Assembly: GCF_026343125.1 (NCBI RefSeq)
Contig: NZ_JAPEMB010000001.1
Coordinates: 3,229,501 to 3,293,500, forward strand
DNA length: 64,000 bases
Direction of reading: 5' to 3'
DNA from: Streptomyces sp. NBC_00094
GTDB lineage: Bacteria > Actinomycetota > Actinomycetes > Streptomycetales > Streptomycetaceae
Every line of letters starts with the position of its first letter. Position 1 is the first letter of the stretch. Position numbers and translations under genes: made by a program. The notes under the pieces are model-generated. The model searched no databases. It saw only the letters and a program-made list of their open reading frames with translations, and was not told where the DNA came from. This document shows positions 54,051 to 62,833 of this stretch, one piece after another.

Positions 54051-56387
54051 ATGCCGAACACCACGCGCTCGTGCCTGGCGGCCGCCCTCCTCTCCGTGGC
54101 CGCCGTCTGCGCTGGGGACGCCGCCGCCCGCGTCTTCCCCTTCGGGCCGCGCCACCGGGCCGTCAACGACCTCGCGAACCAGTTCGTGCCGTTCCACGCG
54201 CACCTCTGGGACCTGCTGCACGGCCGCGCGGACGGCGGGCCGCTGCTCGACTGGCAGGCGGGCTGGGGCACGAGCTTCCTCCCCGACTACGGCACCTACC
54301 TGTCGAGCCCCTTCGCCCCGCTCGTCGCCCTCTTCCCGCGCGGGGACATCGAGTACGCGGTGTACGGGATCACCGTCCTGAAGACGGCGGTCTCGGCGGC
54401 CGCGATGACGTTCCTGCTGCGGCGCCTCGGACCGGGCGCGTGGTGGTGGGCGGCGGTCCTGGGCGCCTCGTACGCGCTGTGCGGCTGGTCGCTCGCGGAG
54501 GGCACGTACAACCCCATGTGGCTGGACGGCCTGATCGCCTTCCCGCTGCTCTGCCTGGTCGGCGAGTGGGTACGGGAGGGCCGGCGGCCGCTCCTTGGAC
54601 CGCTGGTGGTCGCGGTCTGCTGGCTCGCGAACTTCTACACGGCCTACATGGCGACCCTCGGCGCGGCCCTCGTGCTCCTGGTACGGCTGGCGACGACCGA
54701 CTCCCTCCGGGCGCGGACACTGGCCCGGGCGGCGGTGACCACGACCATCGGCATCGGCCTCACGGCCCCCGTCCTCGTCCCCGTCTTCCTCGGCTCCCGC
54801 CACGCCCACCCGGGCCTGGTCCGCGCGTTCGACCCGGCGGCCGGTACCGACGTGCTGGCCCGGCTGCTCCCGGCGACGTACAGCTTCGCCACCCCGGCGG
54901 CCTTCGTCTGCACGGCGGTGCCGCTGCTCGCGGGGACGCTGCTCTTCCGCCGGGACGTCCCGGGCCGTGAGCGGTGGCTGTGGGCGGGCCTGTGCGCGGC
55001 CGTCGCGATGTCGCTGCAGTGGGGCCCCACGCACCTCGTCTGGCATGTCTTCGCCACCCCGAACGGCAGCCCGTACCGCCAGACCTTCGTCCTCTCCGGC
55101 GTCCTCGTCCTCGCCGCCTGGACGGCCGTCTCGCACGGCCTCCCGGACCGCCGGGCGCTGCTCGGCGGGGCGGGCGTCGTCCTGGCCCTCGCGGCGGGCG
55201 CGCTGCCCAGCCCGCTCGTCACCCGCGGGGCGCTGCTGCTCGCGGGCGCGGGCCTCGCGGCGGTGGCGGGCGCGCTCCTCCTGCCCCGCCGGGGCCGGTA
55301 CGGGGCCGTCGCCGCGCTCCTCGTGACGGGCACGCTGCTCGGGCAGGCCGCGGCGACGACGGCGTACGCGGACCGGGAGCGGATCGCCCGGCTCGACGAC
55401 TACCCGCCGCTGGGCGTGGAGCAGGAGCGGCGGGCGGCGGCCCTGGCGGCGGCCGACGGCTGGCCCGCGTACCGCGTGGACACGGGCCTCCCCCGGTTCG
55501 CCGGGAACGATCCCCTCCTCCTGGGCGGCCAGGGCGCCGCGTACTACAGCAGCCACACCCCGGCGGTCCTCACGAAGACGCTGACCGCGCTCGGCGGCGG
55601 CTGGACCTCGCGGGGCCGGAACCTGCTGAGCCCGGACAACCCGGTGACGGACGCGGTGTTCGGGGTGGGGGCGCGGTGGCGGGACGGTGCCGTCCACCGT
55701 ACGGAGACGTACCTCCCCCTGGTGACGGTACGGCCGCCGGGCCCGCCCCCGGTCTACGGCCCGTCCCCCTTCCGCAACCAGGAACTCCTCCTCGGCGCGC
55801 GGGTGTACGAGGCTCCGCGCGCGGGCGCGTGCCCGGTCGGCACCGAGGTCTTCCTCTGGGCCCCCGACGCGAGCGGCCGGGCCCGACTGGGCACCCGCAC
55901 GGCCGACCTCCTGGGCGGCCGGCCGAAGCGCAGCGCGGCGATGACCTCGCTGGGCGTCCAGCGGACGGCGGGCACGAGGGTGGAGGTGCCGGGCGGCGGC
56001 AGGAGCGAGGTCGGCTGCCTGGACCACGCCCGGCTGCGGGAGGCGGTGACGGCCCTCCGCGCCAAGGCCGCCACGTCGGTCCGCCCCACGGCGGACGGCA
56101 TCAGCGCGACGGTCCCCCGGGGCCCGGGCACGGTGGTCGTCGCGGCCCCCCACATCGCGGGCTGGCGGTGCGCGAACACCCCCACGGCCTCGTACGGCGG
56201 CCTCCTCGCCCTCCCGACGGCGTCGACCGGCACCGGGACGGTCGACTGCGTCTTCCGCCCGCCCGGCCTGCGGGCGGGCCTGGCGGCGGGGGTGGGCTCA
56301 CTGGCGATACTGCTCCTGTGGCGCGCGGCCGCCCGCAGGCGTTCCCGCCCCGCCGCGGCGCCGCCCCCCATTTGCCGGTCGGTCTAA
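54051..56387 (+). CDS. YfhO-like polytopic membrane protein
   Basis: 778 aa. About 12-13 transmembrane helices in the first 460 residues, then a long extracytoplasmic region (470-745) and a final helix. Early sequence NDLANQFVPFHAHLWDLL and GGPLLDWQAGWGTSFLPDYG match the YfhO family. YfhO is a GT-C transferase that moves a sugar from an undecaprenyl carrier onto a teichoic-acid-type acceptor. The probable carrier-loading enzyme (51549-52553) is divergent beyond the tnpB element. The ribosome site is poor. Confidence 0.85.
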   Translation: MPNTTRSCLAAALLSVAAVCAGDAAARVFPFGPRHRAVNDLANQFVPFHAHLWDLLHGRADGGPLLDWQAGWGTSFLPDYGTYLSSPFAPLVALFPRGDIEYAVYGITVLKTAVSAAAMTFLLRRLGPGAWWWAAVLGASYALCGWSLAEGTYNPMWLDGLIAFPLLCLVGEWVREGRRPLLGPLVVAVCWLANFYTAYMATLGAALVLLVRLATTDSLRARTLARAAVTTTIGIGLTAPVLVPVFLGSRHAHPGLVRAFDPAAGTDVLARLLPATYSFATPAAFVCTAVPLLAGTLLFRRDVPGRERWLWAGLCAAVAMSLQWGPTHLVWHVFATPNGSPYRQTFVLSGVLVLAAWTAVSHGLPDRRALLGGAGVVLALAAGALPSPLVTRGALLLAGAGLAAVAGALLLPRRGRYGAVAALLVTGTLLGQAAATTAYADRERIARLDDYPPLGVEQERRAAALAAADGWPAYRVDTGLPRFAGNDPLLLGGQGAAYYSSHTPAVLTKTLTALGGGWTSRGRNLLSPDNPVTDAVFGVGARWRDGAVHRTETYLPLVTVRPPGPPPVYGPSPFRNQELLLGARVYEAPRAGACPVGTEVFLWAPDASGRARLGTRTADLLGGRPKRSAAMTSLGVQRTAGTRVEVPGGGRSEVGCLDHARLREAVTALRAKAATSVRPTADGISATVPRGPGTVVVAAPHIAGWRCANTPTASYGGLLALPTASTGTGTVDCVFRPPGLRAGLAAGVGSLAILLLWRAAARRRSRPAAAPPPICRSV

Positions 56388-56390
56388 GGT
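56385..56390 (+). promoter_or_regulatory. Candidate -10 for leaderless Sel1 gene
   Basis: TAAGGT ends six bases before ATG 56397 and overlaps the YfhO stop codon. This suggests a separate, leaderless promoter. Confidence 0.35.
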
Positions 56391-56396
56391 CGTCGC

Positions 56397-57191
56397 ATGC
56401 ATCTGGACGAGGGACGAAGGGCCGCCGAGGCCGGGGACTGGGTGGCGGCGGGGCACGCGTTCGTGCGGGCCGCCATGGAGGGCAGCGCGGAGGGCGCCGA
56501 ACTGGCTACCCAGGTGACCGTGGGACTCGTACCGCTGGCGGACGCCGGGTCGGCGGAGGCGGCCGCGCTGCTCGCCGGGATCTACCTGGAGTACTTCGAC
56601 GAGTCGGCCCTGCCCGACGCCGTGCGGTACGCCCGCGCGGCGGCCGGGGCCGGGCTCCCGGCCGGAGAGCGCACCTACGGCTACATGCTGCTCGAAGGGA
56701 TCGGCGTCGAGGAGGACCACGCCCGCGCCGCCGAACTGTTCAGGACGGCCGCCGAGGCCGGGGACGCCTACGCCTGCCTCAACCTCGCCCAGCTGGTCGA
56801 CGACCCCGACGAGTCCCGCCGCCTCCTCGAGGAGGCCGCGCGCGCGGGCGTCGACGTGGCCGGCGTCCTGCTCGCCGACGAGCTCTCCTCGCTCGACCGG
56901 GACGAGGAGGCGCTGACCTGGTACCTCTGGGCGGCCGAGCGCGGCCACACGGGCGCGATGAACGCCGCCGCCTGCTGGTACCGCGACGGCTTCGGCACCG
57001 ATCCGGATCCGGTGCAGGCGGTGCGCTGGTTCTTCGTCATGTCGGCGTACGGCGACGGGGACGGCGTCCACGAGGCGATCGAACTGGCGAAGTCCGGAGG
57101 CGTCGACGAGAACCAGGTCCGCGAGGCCGGCCGCCTCGCGAACGACCCCGCCGCGGCGGAGGCCCTGATCGCCACGGTGTGGGGCGGCTGA
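56397..57191 (+). CDS. Sel1-repeat (TPR-like) protein
   Basis: 264 aa. Repeating helix pairs of the Sel1 type: YARAAAGAGLPAGERTYGYM, AELFRTAAEAGDAYACLNLA, LTWYLWAAERGHTGAMNAA and a final AVRWFFVMSAYGD. No signal or membrane segment. Sel1 repeats are protein-interaction scaffolds; the partner is unknown. Nine bp after the YfhO-like gene, so partial cotranscription is possible, though a leaderless promoter candidate is present. Confidence 0.85.
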   Translation: MHLDEGRRAAEAGDWVAAGHAFVRAAMEGSAEGAELATQVTVGLVPLADAGSAEAAALLAGIYLEYFDESALPDAVRYARAAAGAGLPAGERTYGYMLLEGIGVEEDHARAAELFRTAAEAGDAYACLNLAQLVDDPDESRRLLEEAARAGVDVAGVLLADELSSLDRDEEALTWYLWAAERGHTGAMNAAACWYRDGFGTDPDPVQAVRWFFVMSAYGDGDGVHEAIELAKSGGVDENQVREAGRLANDPAAAEALIATVWGG

Positions 57192-57219
57192 GACCGGACC
57201 CCAGGGCCCGTCCGGCGGA

Positions 57220-57726
57220 TCAGGGTCGGACAGGACCCAGCCGCCAGCGGATCTCCCCGTCCTCCCGTTCCTCCGTCGCCGTGAGGCCCGCCGCGCGGGC
57301 GACTGCGGCGGAGGCCGCGTGCTCCGGGTGGACGTGCGCGAGCACCGTTCGTACGCCCTGGGTCGTGAGCAGGTCCACGAGCCCCCGGGCCGCCTCGCGG
57401 GCGATGCCCCTGCCCTGCCACTCGGTGCCGACGACCCACGCGATCTCCGCGACCCGCCCGCCGTCCGTGACGGTCGCCTGGACGGTCCCGGCGAGCCGGT
57501 CCTCGTCGCGGAGCCGCACGACCCAGTTGGCCCAGACGACGGCCGGGTCGGGCGATCCGGCGGTCAGCCGCTCGTACCGGGCGCGCAGTTCGGGCGCGGT
57601 CAGCGGGGCGCCGCCGATGAACGTGTGCAGGGCGGGGTCGGCCAGGACGGCGGCCATCTCCTCCGCGTGGGCGACGGCGAGCGGCACGAGGTCGAGCCGC
57701 CGGGTCCGCAGGACCGTCCCGTTCAC
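57220..57726 (-). CDS. GNAT-family N-acetyltransferase (RimJ/RimL-like)
   Basis: 168 aa from GTG 57724-57726, overlapping the DUF2625 stop as GTGA. LRTRRLDLVPLAVAHAEEM is the usual opening of RimJ/RimL-type GNATs. Acetyl-CoA motif A is VVGTEWQGRGIAREAARGL, and motif B is AHVHPEHAASAAVARAAGL. Substrate unknown. Convergent with the Sel1 gene; the short gap holds a CCGGACAGG-family hairpin. Confidence 0.85.
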   Translation of the reverse strand: MNGTVLRTRRLDLVPLAVAHAEEMAAVLADPALHTFIGGAPLTAPELRARYERLTAGSPDPAVVWANWVVRLRDEDRLAGTVQATVTDGGRVAEIAWVVGTEWQGRGIAREAARGLVDLLTTQGVRTVLAHVHPEHAASAAVARAAGLTATEEREDGEIRWRLGPVRP

Positions 57727-58451
57727 AGCGCCCCCAGGAATCCGGGGTCGGCCTCGTCGAACTGCATGCTCGTGTCCCGCTCGAGGTCCAGCAGCTCGGC
57801 CATCGCCACGACACTCCGGCTCGTCGCCGCCAGGTCCTGGTGCGCCTCGGCGGACCACAGCGGCGGGTAGAGCGTGAGCCCCCGGTCCCCGTCCAGCTCA
57901 CGGACCTCGTCGCGCCAGCCGGGCCAGCGCAGCCCCTCGTAGAACTCCTCCGTGCCGCCCGACAGCATCCACGACAGCCAGGCCCCGTAGCCGGCGCCCA
58001 GCGCGTCCCACCGCAGCGAGTCCGGCGCGAAGTAGACGATCTCCCCGGGCTGTCCCGGGAGTCCGACCTGGTCCGCCGGCCCGCCCTGGACGACGAACAC
58101 GCCGCCCAGCACGTCGTGGGCCACGACGAGCCCGGCCCTGGGCCGCCAGTCGGGGACGGTCACCGGCGGATAGCTGTTGACCCGCGCGATCCCGGGCATC
58201 CGCCGCTCGTTGTCGGCGGCCGGACTGCCGTACACCCGCAACCAGCCGTCGTCGACGAACGCGCCCCCGCTGTGCAGCACGAACGCCCCCAGGAACGACC
58301 GCACGGTCACCTGCGTCTGCAGCAGCGCGGCGGCGCCCCGCTCCGCGTCGGCGGCCAGCGCCTCGACGGGGACGGACGCCGCCCGCAGCTCCTCGCCGAG
58401 GACCGGCCACGCCGGGTCCTCGACCTCGATCAGTTCACTCAGTTCACGCAC
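57723..58451 (-). CDS. DUF2625 family protein
   Basis: 242 aa from GTG 58449-58451. RELSELIEVEDPAWPVLGEE, LLQTQVTVRSFLGAFVLHSG and GAFVDDGWLRVYGSP are the DUF2625 signature. VNSYPP and EIVYFAPDSLRWD also fit. A SUKH-like globular cytosolic protein of unknown function. Coupled to the GNAT gene. The start lacks a clear ribosome site, so translation may begin elsewhere within ~10 codons. Confidence 0.78.
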   Translation of the reverse strand: MRELSELIEVEDPAWPVLGEELRAASVPVEALAADAERGAAALLQTQVTVRSFLGAFVLHSGGAFVDDGWLRVYGSPAADNERRMPGIARVNSYPPVTVPDWRPRAGLVVAHDVLGGVFVVQGGPADQVGLPGQPGEIVYFAPDSLRWDALGAGYGAWLSWMLSGGTEEFYEGLRWPGWRDEVRELDGDRGLTLYPPLWSAEAHQDLAATSRSVVAMAELLDLERDTSMQFDEADPGFLGAL

Positions 58452-58621
58452 CGGGGAATGCTCGCACGAGTGGCGCGGCCGAGACCCCCGTCCACGGCCG
58501 CACCCCCGTCCAGGTCCCAGACCCCTTGCCCGTTCCTCTTCCTCGTCCTCTTCCACGTCCTCATGAAGACTCCCCCGTCGTCGCGCCTGATGGAACGGTT
58601 ACGAGCCTAGGAAGATCGAGG

Positions 58622-59626
58622 TCAGCGGGCTGTGCGCTCGGCGCGCCGTTCCTTGACGCTCAGCGCACCCGCGCGGAACTCGGTCGGACTCACCCCGTAC
58701 GCCTCCCGGAAGGACCGGCTGAACACCGCCGGGCCGCTGAACCCCCACCGCGCCGCGATGGCCTGCACGGGGTGGGTGAGGAACTCGGGCCGTTCGAGGT
58801 CGGCCCGGCACCGTTCGAGGCGCCGCCGCCGGATGCGGGCCTGGACGGTCTCCCCTTCCCCCTCGCCCTTGAAGAGCTGGTGGAGGGTGCGTACGGAGAG
58901 GTTGTGGTGGGCGGCGATGACGACCGGGGTGAGCTCCGGGTCGCCCAGGTTGTACTCGACGAACGCGTGGATCCGGCGGAGCACGGCCCGCGCCCGCACC
59001 TCGGCGGGGAGTTGCTGCTCGGCGTCGAGGTTCTGCGCCAGGCAGGCCGCCGCGAGGTCGACGGCGGTCGAGCCGATCCTCTGCAACTCGTCCGGCGTGC
59101 AGTCGCCGCCGTGCCTGACGAGGGACCGCAGGAAGTCGACGAGGACCGCCCCGACGCCGTGCCCGCCGGGCATCCGCCGCGCGAGCAGTCCGTCGAGCCG
59201 GTTCGACCGGAGGGGCAGGACGTCACGCGGGAGTTGGAGGATCACGAGCTGTCCCGGATCGCCCTCGGAGACGTACCGGGCGTCGGACGGCCGCGAGGTG
59301 TCCCAGAAGACGAGGTCCCCGACCTCCGCCTCACAGCTGTTGCCGTTCTGGACGAGGGTCATGGCCCCCTTGGTGACCAGGCCGAGCTGGTACTGCTCGG
59401 GGTCGCCCCGCCGGATGAGCGCGGGTGTCCGCCGCGAACGCAGCGGCGTGTAGGCGACGTTGGACACCTGCAGCTCCCCCAGGTCCAGCAGGGCCGCCTC
59501 CGCGGAGAAGGTTCCGGGCAGCTCACTGCTGAGCGCGGTGGGCATCACCTCCCGCGAGATCATGTCCGCGAACCACTCGAACCGCTCTCCCTCGGGGAGT
59601 TCCCCCGACGACACCACCGACCACAT
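58622..59626 (-). CDS. AraC-family transcriptional regulator
   Basis: 334 aa from ATG 59624-59626. N-terminal AraC-binding-like domain (residues ~5-185, with FEWFADMISREVMPTAL). C-terminal double HTH: TPVVIAAHHNLSVRTLHQLF and AIAARWGFSGPAVFSRSF, ending AYGVSPTEFRAG. This is the Feh/NphR-type AraC common in Streptomyces. Divergent from the periplasmic-binding-fold gene at 59810; the 183-bp gap holds both promoters. Confidence 0.9.
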   Translation of the reverse strand: MWSVVSSGELPEGERFEWFADMISREVMPTALSSELPGTFSAEAALLDLGELQVSNVAYTPLRSRRTPALIRRGDPEQYQLGLVTKGAMTLVQNGNSCEAEVGDLVFWDTSRPSDARYVSEGDPGQLVILQLPRDVLPLRSNRLDGLLARRMPGGHGVGAVLVDFLRSLVRHGGDCTPDELQRIGSTAVDLAAACLAQNLDAEQQLPAEVRARAVLRRIHAFVEYNLGDPELTPVVIAAHHNLSVRTLHQLFKGEGEGETVQARIRRRRLERCRADLERPEFLTHPVQAIAARWGFSGPAVFSRSFREAYGVSPTEFRAGALSVKERRAERTAR

Positions 59627-59809
59627 CGCACGCTTCTCCCGGCTCGCACCACACGACACTGGCCAGAATGCAGCGGCGAGAACGGGAACCCCTCATGGTT
59701 TCGCGGACGGCGTGGCGCCTGCCGGCCCGGGCGGACCCGGCCCCCTGATCCGACGGACGGCACAAGGGGGTCCGGCCCCGAAGTGACCGGTTGTGCAGGG
59801 GTGATGGCG

Positions 59810-60964
59810 ATGGATTCAATGACCGCCATGAGCAACCCGACGACCACGTCCCCCTCGCCGTCCGGAACAGAGCAGAGAGCAGAGCGGACGGACAGGCCGC
59901 CCGTCCTCGTGGGCGCTCTCGTCCCGCTGACGCGGCCCGGTTGGATCGACGCCGGCCGGCATCTGCTCGCGGGGCTCGACCTCGCCGCCCGTGAGGTCGA
60001 CGAGGCCGGCGGGATCCACGGCAGGCCGCTGGAGTTGGTGGTCCGGGACACCGCGGCCGATCCGGAGCGGGCCGCGGCGGCCGTGGACGAACTGGCAGGA
60101 CTGGGCGTGGCCGCCGTGGTGGGCGAGTACCACAGCGTCGTCGCCCGGGCCGCCGCCGCCCGGGCCGACGCGCTCGGCCTGCCGTACCTCTGCTCGTCCG
60201 CCGTACTCGACGCGCTCACCGAGGAGCCGACGGAGTGGGTCGCGCGCCTGGCCCCGGCCCAGTCCCGGGGCTGGCGGATCTACGCGGACTTCCTCCTCGG
60301 CGCGGGCCGGAGCCGGGTCGCCGTGGCGACCCAGCCGAGCGTCTACTGGGCGTCCGGGACCCGCGTCCTCCGCGACCACCTCGCCGCCCGGGGCGGCACC
60401 GTCGTCGAACTCGACGCGAACGCGCTGACGCCCGAGGCCCTGTGCGACGCGCTCGTCGACCACGGCGCGACCGCGCTGCTCCTGCTGGTCGGCCATCCGG
60501 AACCGGCGGTGCCGATCGTCAGGGCCGTCCGGGGCGACACGCGGCTCTCGGAGCTCCTGATCGGTGCTCCGGCCGGACAGCCGGAGTTCGCCGGATGGGC
60601 GGCGGCGCTGGGCGAGGACGGCGCGGGGATCCCGTTCCTGCGCTACCTGCCCGAGCACCTCGGCCCGCTGGGCGAACGCGTCGCGAAGGAGCTCCACGCG
60701 CGCCTGGGCGAGTCCCCCTCCTTCGTCGCCTTCGAGGGCTGGGACGCCGTCACGGCCCTCGCGGAGGTCCTGCGCGCCCACGGCACGGACCGGGCGGCCG
60801 TCGCCGCGGCCTGGGCGAGCGTGGAGGTCGAGGGCACGCGCGGGCCGATCCGGTTCTCCCGTACGCCGGGCATCCCCGTGCGGCAATGGACCTGGCCGCC
60901 GATCCACGTCGCCGACCGGGACCCGGCGGCGCCGGATCGCTTCCGCATCCTCCACGTCGGCTGA
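59810..60964 (+). CDS. Cytosolic periplasmic-binding-fold (type I) protein, AmiC/LivJ-like
   Basis: 384 aa. PVLVGALVPLTRPGWIDAGRHL opens a type I periplasmic-binding fold. AAREVDEAGGIHGRPLELVV, VAAVVGEYHSVVARAAAA and ESPSFVAFEGWDAVTALAEVL are typical of amide/branched-chain amino acid binders. There is no signal peptide or lipobox: the N-terminus MDSMTAMSNPTTTSPSPSG is polar. So it is probably an intracellular ligand sensor like AmiC rather than a transporter subunit. No permease or ATPase is nearby. Start chosen for AGGGG eight bases before ATG 59810. Confidence 0.82.
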   Translation: MDSMTAMSNPTTTSPSPSGTEQRAERTDRPPVLVGALVPLTRPGWIDAGRHLLAGLDLAAREVDEAGGIHGRPLELVVRDTAADPERAAAAVDELAGLGVAAVVGEYHSVVARAAAARADALGLPYLCSSAVLDALTEEPTEWVARLAPAQSRGWRIYADFLLGAGRSRVAVATQPSVYWASGTRVLRDHLAARGGTVVELDANALTPEALCDALVDHGATALLLLVGHPEPAVPIVRAVRGDTRLSELLIGAPAGQPEFAGWAAALGEDGAGIPFLRYLPEHLGPLGERVAKELHARLGESPSFVAFEGWDAVTALAEVLRAHGTDRAAVAAAWASVEVEGTRGPIRFSRTPGIPVRQWTWPPIHVADRDPAAPDRFRILHVG

Positions 60965-60988
60965 GCGGCGCGCCCGACCGCGGGGGGC

Positions 60989-62440
60989 TCAGTTCCTGAA
61001 GCGTCGGACCAGCAGCAGGCCGCTCAGCATGCTCAGGACGGCGAGGGCGGCGGCCGCGTAGGTGCGGGGGCTCGTGCCGCTGTCGGCGAGGTCGCCGTCC
61101 GGGCCCGGGTGGCCCGGGGAGGCGCTGGGGGTGGTCGGGGGCTCGGACGAGGATTCCGTCGGGGTCGGGTCCGGGTCCGTCGGACTCGGGGTCGGATCCG
61201 TCGGGGTCGGGTCCGTCGGAGTCGGAGTCGGATCCGTCGGAGTCGGAGTCGGATCCGTCGGAGTCGGGTCCGTGGGCGTCGGGTCCGTGGGCGTCGGGTC
61301 CGTGGGCGTCGGGGTGGGCGGCGTCGGCTCCTCGCCGCAGCTCAGCTTCGCCGCGAACGGGAAGGAGTGGATCTCGCCCGCGTTCACCGGGGCCCGCAGC
61401 TCCCGTTGGACGCCCCTGCGCGGGGACTTCGCCCGGGTGCCGGCGTCCAGGGGCCCCGCCGCGAGGGAGCGGACGATGACGTCGCCCTCGATGTCGGCGG
61501 GGTCGAGGTCCGTGAGGTGGGCGCGGGGCGCGTAGATCGTCCCCTCGATCGAGTCGCCGGTGGCGATCGTGATCGCCGTCGCGTCGGCGAAGTTCCACAG
61601 GATGTACGGGGCGTCCTGCCCGCTCACCCCGGCGAGGTTGGGGACGTCCCAGGTGTACGCGCCTCCCGTGGCCGTCGTGTCGACGTCGATGACCAGCGGA
61701 CCCGCCGCCGTCGGGCGATCGAGGAACGTCAGTTCCGCGAGCTGGTTCAACTCGGCGCCCGTCAGGCGCAGGACGTTCGTGCGGGTCGTGTCCGGGGTGA
61801 TGCGGCCGGGGTCGACGATCTCGACCGTGCTCTCGCAGGTGGCGAGCGCGTCGGCGCGGTCGCGGTGGGTGGAGAAGAGCGACGTGAAGTCCATCAGGCC
61901 GGGGGCGGGGGCCACGGAGGACGCGGGCTGCTCGGTGGTGAGTTCGATGCGGGGTGTGGCGTCGTGGCCGGCTCCGGTCGCGGTGACCTGCGTCTTGACC
62001 GTGGCCCCGTTGCCGTCCTTCGTCACCACGTCGGACCCCGTCGCGTCGCCGACCTTCACGTACCCGTCGGCGAGGACCTTCAGGACGCCCACCGGGCTGC
62101 TGTGCGCGTAGTCGATCCGGCCGCCGACGAGGAGCGCGGTCGGGCGGGCGTCACCGGGGGCGGTGAAGGTCCCGGCGGTGTGCAGGGAGACGTTGTATCC
62201 GGCGCCGTAGGCCAGGTCGCCGCCGACGGCGACGGGGCCCTCGGACTCCGTACTGCCCAGAAGGGCGTTCTTCTCGGTGACGACGCCGAAGCCGTTGTTC
62301 CCGGCGACGGGGTTCCCCACGGTCACGGCGACGGCCGCCGCGCGGGGCACGACCGCACCCGCCGGGAGGGCCAGCGCGGCCACGGCACAGGCGGCGGCGC
62401 AGGCGGTGAGCCCGAGGGGCGGCTTGGTCGGCTTCGTCAT
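60989..62440 (-). CDS. Choice-of-anchor A (CAA) cell-surface protein with sortase-like tail
   Basis: 483 aa. Signal peptide about 1-36. CAA domain (~38-365) has NPVAGNNGFGVVTEKNALLG, GPVAVGGDLAYG and SIEGTIYAPRAHLTDLDPAD, the adhesin-like ice/collagen-binding-type domain. About 65 residues of PTPTD repeats follow. The C-terminus is LADSG-TSPRTY, a hydrophobic helix and RRFRN: the layout of a sortase substrate, with LADSG in place of the LAxTG preferred by class E sortases. Probably wall-attached; no sortase gene in the window. Confidence 0.85.
   Translation of the reverse strand: MTKPTKPPLGLTACAAACAVAALALPAGAVVPRAAAVAVTVGNPVAGNNGFGVVTEKNALLGSTESEGPVAVGGDLAYGAGYNVSLHTAGTFTAPGDARPTALLVGGRIDYAHSSPVGVLKVLADGYVKVGDATGSDVVTKDGNGATVKTQVTATGAGHDATPRIELTTEQPASSVAPAPGLMDFTSLFSTHRDRADALATCESTVEIVDPGRITPDTTRTNVLRLTGAELNQLAELTFLDRPTAAGPLVIDVDTTATGGAYTWDVPNLAGVSGQDAPYILWNFADATAITIATGDSIEGTIYAPRAHLTDLDPADIEGDVIVRSLAAGPLDAGTRAKSPRRGVQRELRAPVNAGEIHSFPFAAKLSCGEEPTPPTPTPTDPTPTDPTPTDPTPTDPTPTPTDPTPTPTDPTPTDPTPSPTDPDPTPTESSSEPPTTPSASPGHPGPDGDLADSGTSPRTYAAAALAVLSMLSGLLLVRRFRN
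61150..61325 (-). repeat. Coding PTPTD repeat tract
   Basis: Degenerate in-frame repeats of 12, 15 and 18 bp (GTCGGGGTCGGGTCCGTC-type) encode the Pro/Thr/Asp stalk of the CAA protein. Confidence 0.85.
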
Positions 62441-62833
62441 ACGGAGACGGTCGGGCGGCCCCGCCCCGCGCACCCCGTGACACGCCCGGCCGCCGGTCAG
62501 ATGCCGTAACGAATCCACACTCCGGGAGCGCTCCGGCCCTTGCCCCGGTTCTTGCCCCGGTTCTTGCCCCGGTTCTCGTCCCGGCTTCCGTCCCGGGACG
62601 GCCTGCGGCCCGGGCCTTTCGGCCCTGTCCGTTCAGGACGTACGGCCCTCCCTGAACGGGCGAAGGGAGGGTTCCGGCGGAGGCCGGGCACCCTAGGCTC
62701 GGCTACCAGACGGCGGTCGCCGACGCAGGGCGGCCCCGCGTCGCGCCGGACCGGCAGCAAGCGTCAGCAGGGGCCATGTGCCACTGCCTCGGCTGCTCGG
62801 GGAGGGTCCGAACCCTCGGCGAAGGATGATCAG
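62441..62833. other. Divergent intergenic region with 12-bp repeats
   Basis: 393 bp between the CAA and phosphatase genes. CTTGCCCCGGTT occurs three times at 62539-62574, then a degenerate copy to 62586. A CCCGGGACGG/CCGTCCCGGG pair near 62587-62602 and TAGGCT (62694-62699, candidate -10 for the phosphatase) are also seen. No gene recognised. Confidence 0.5.
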
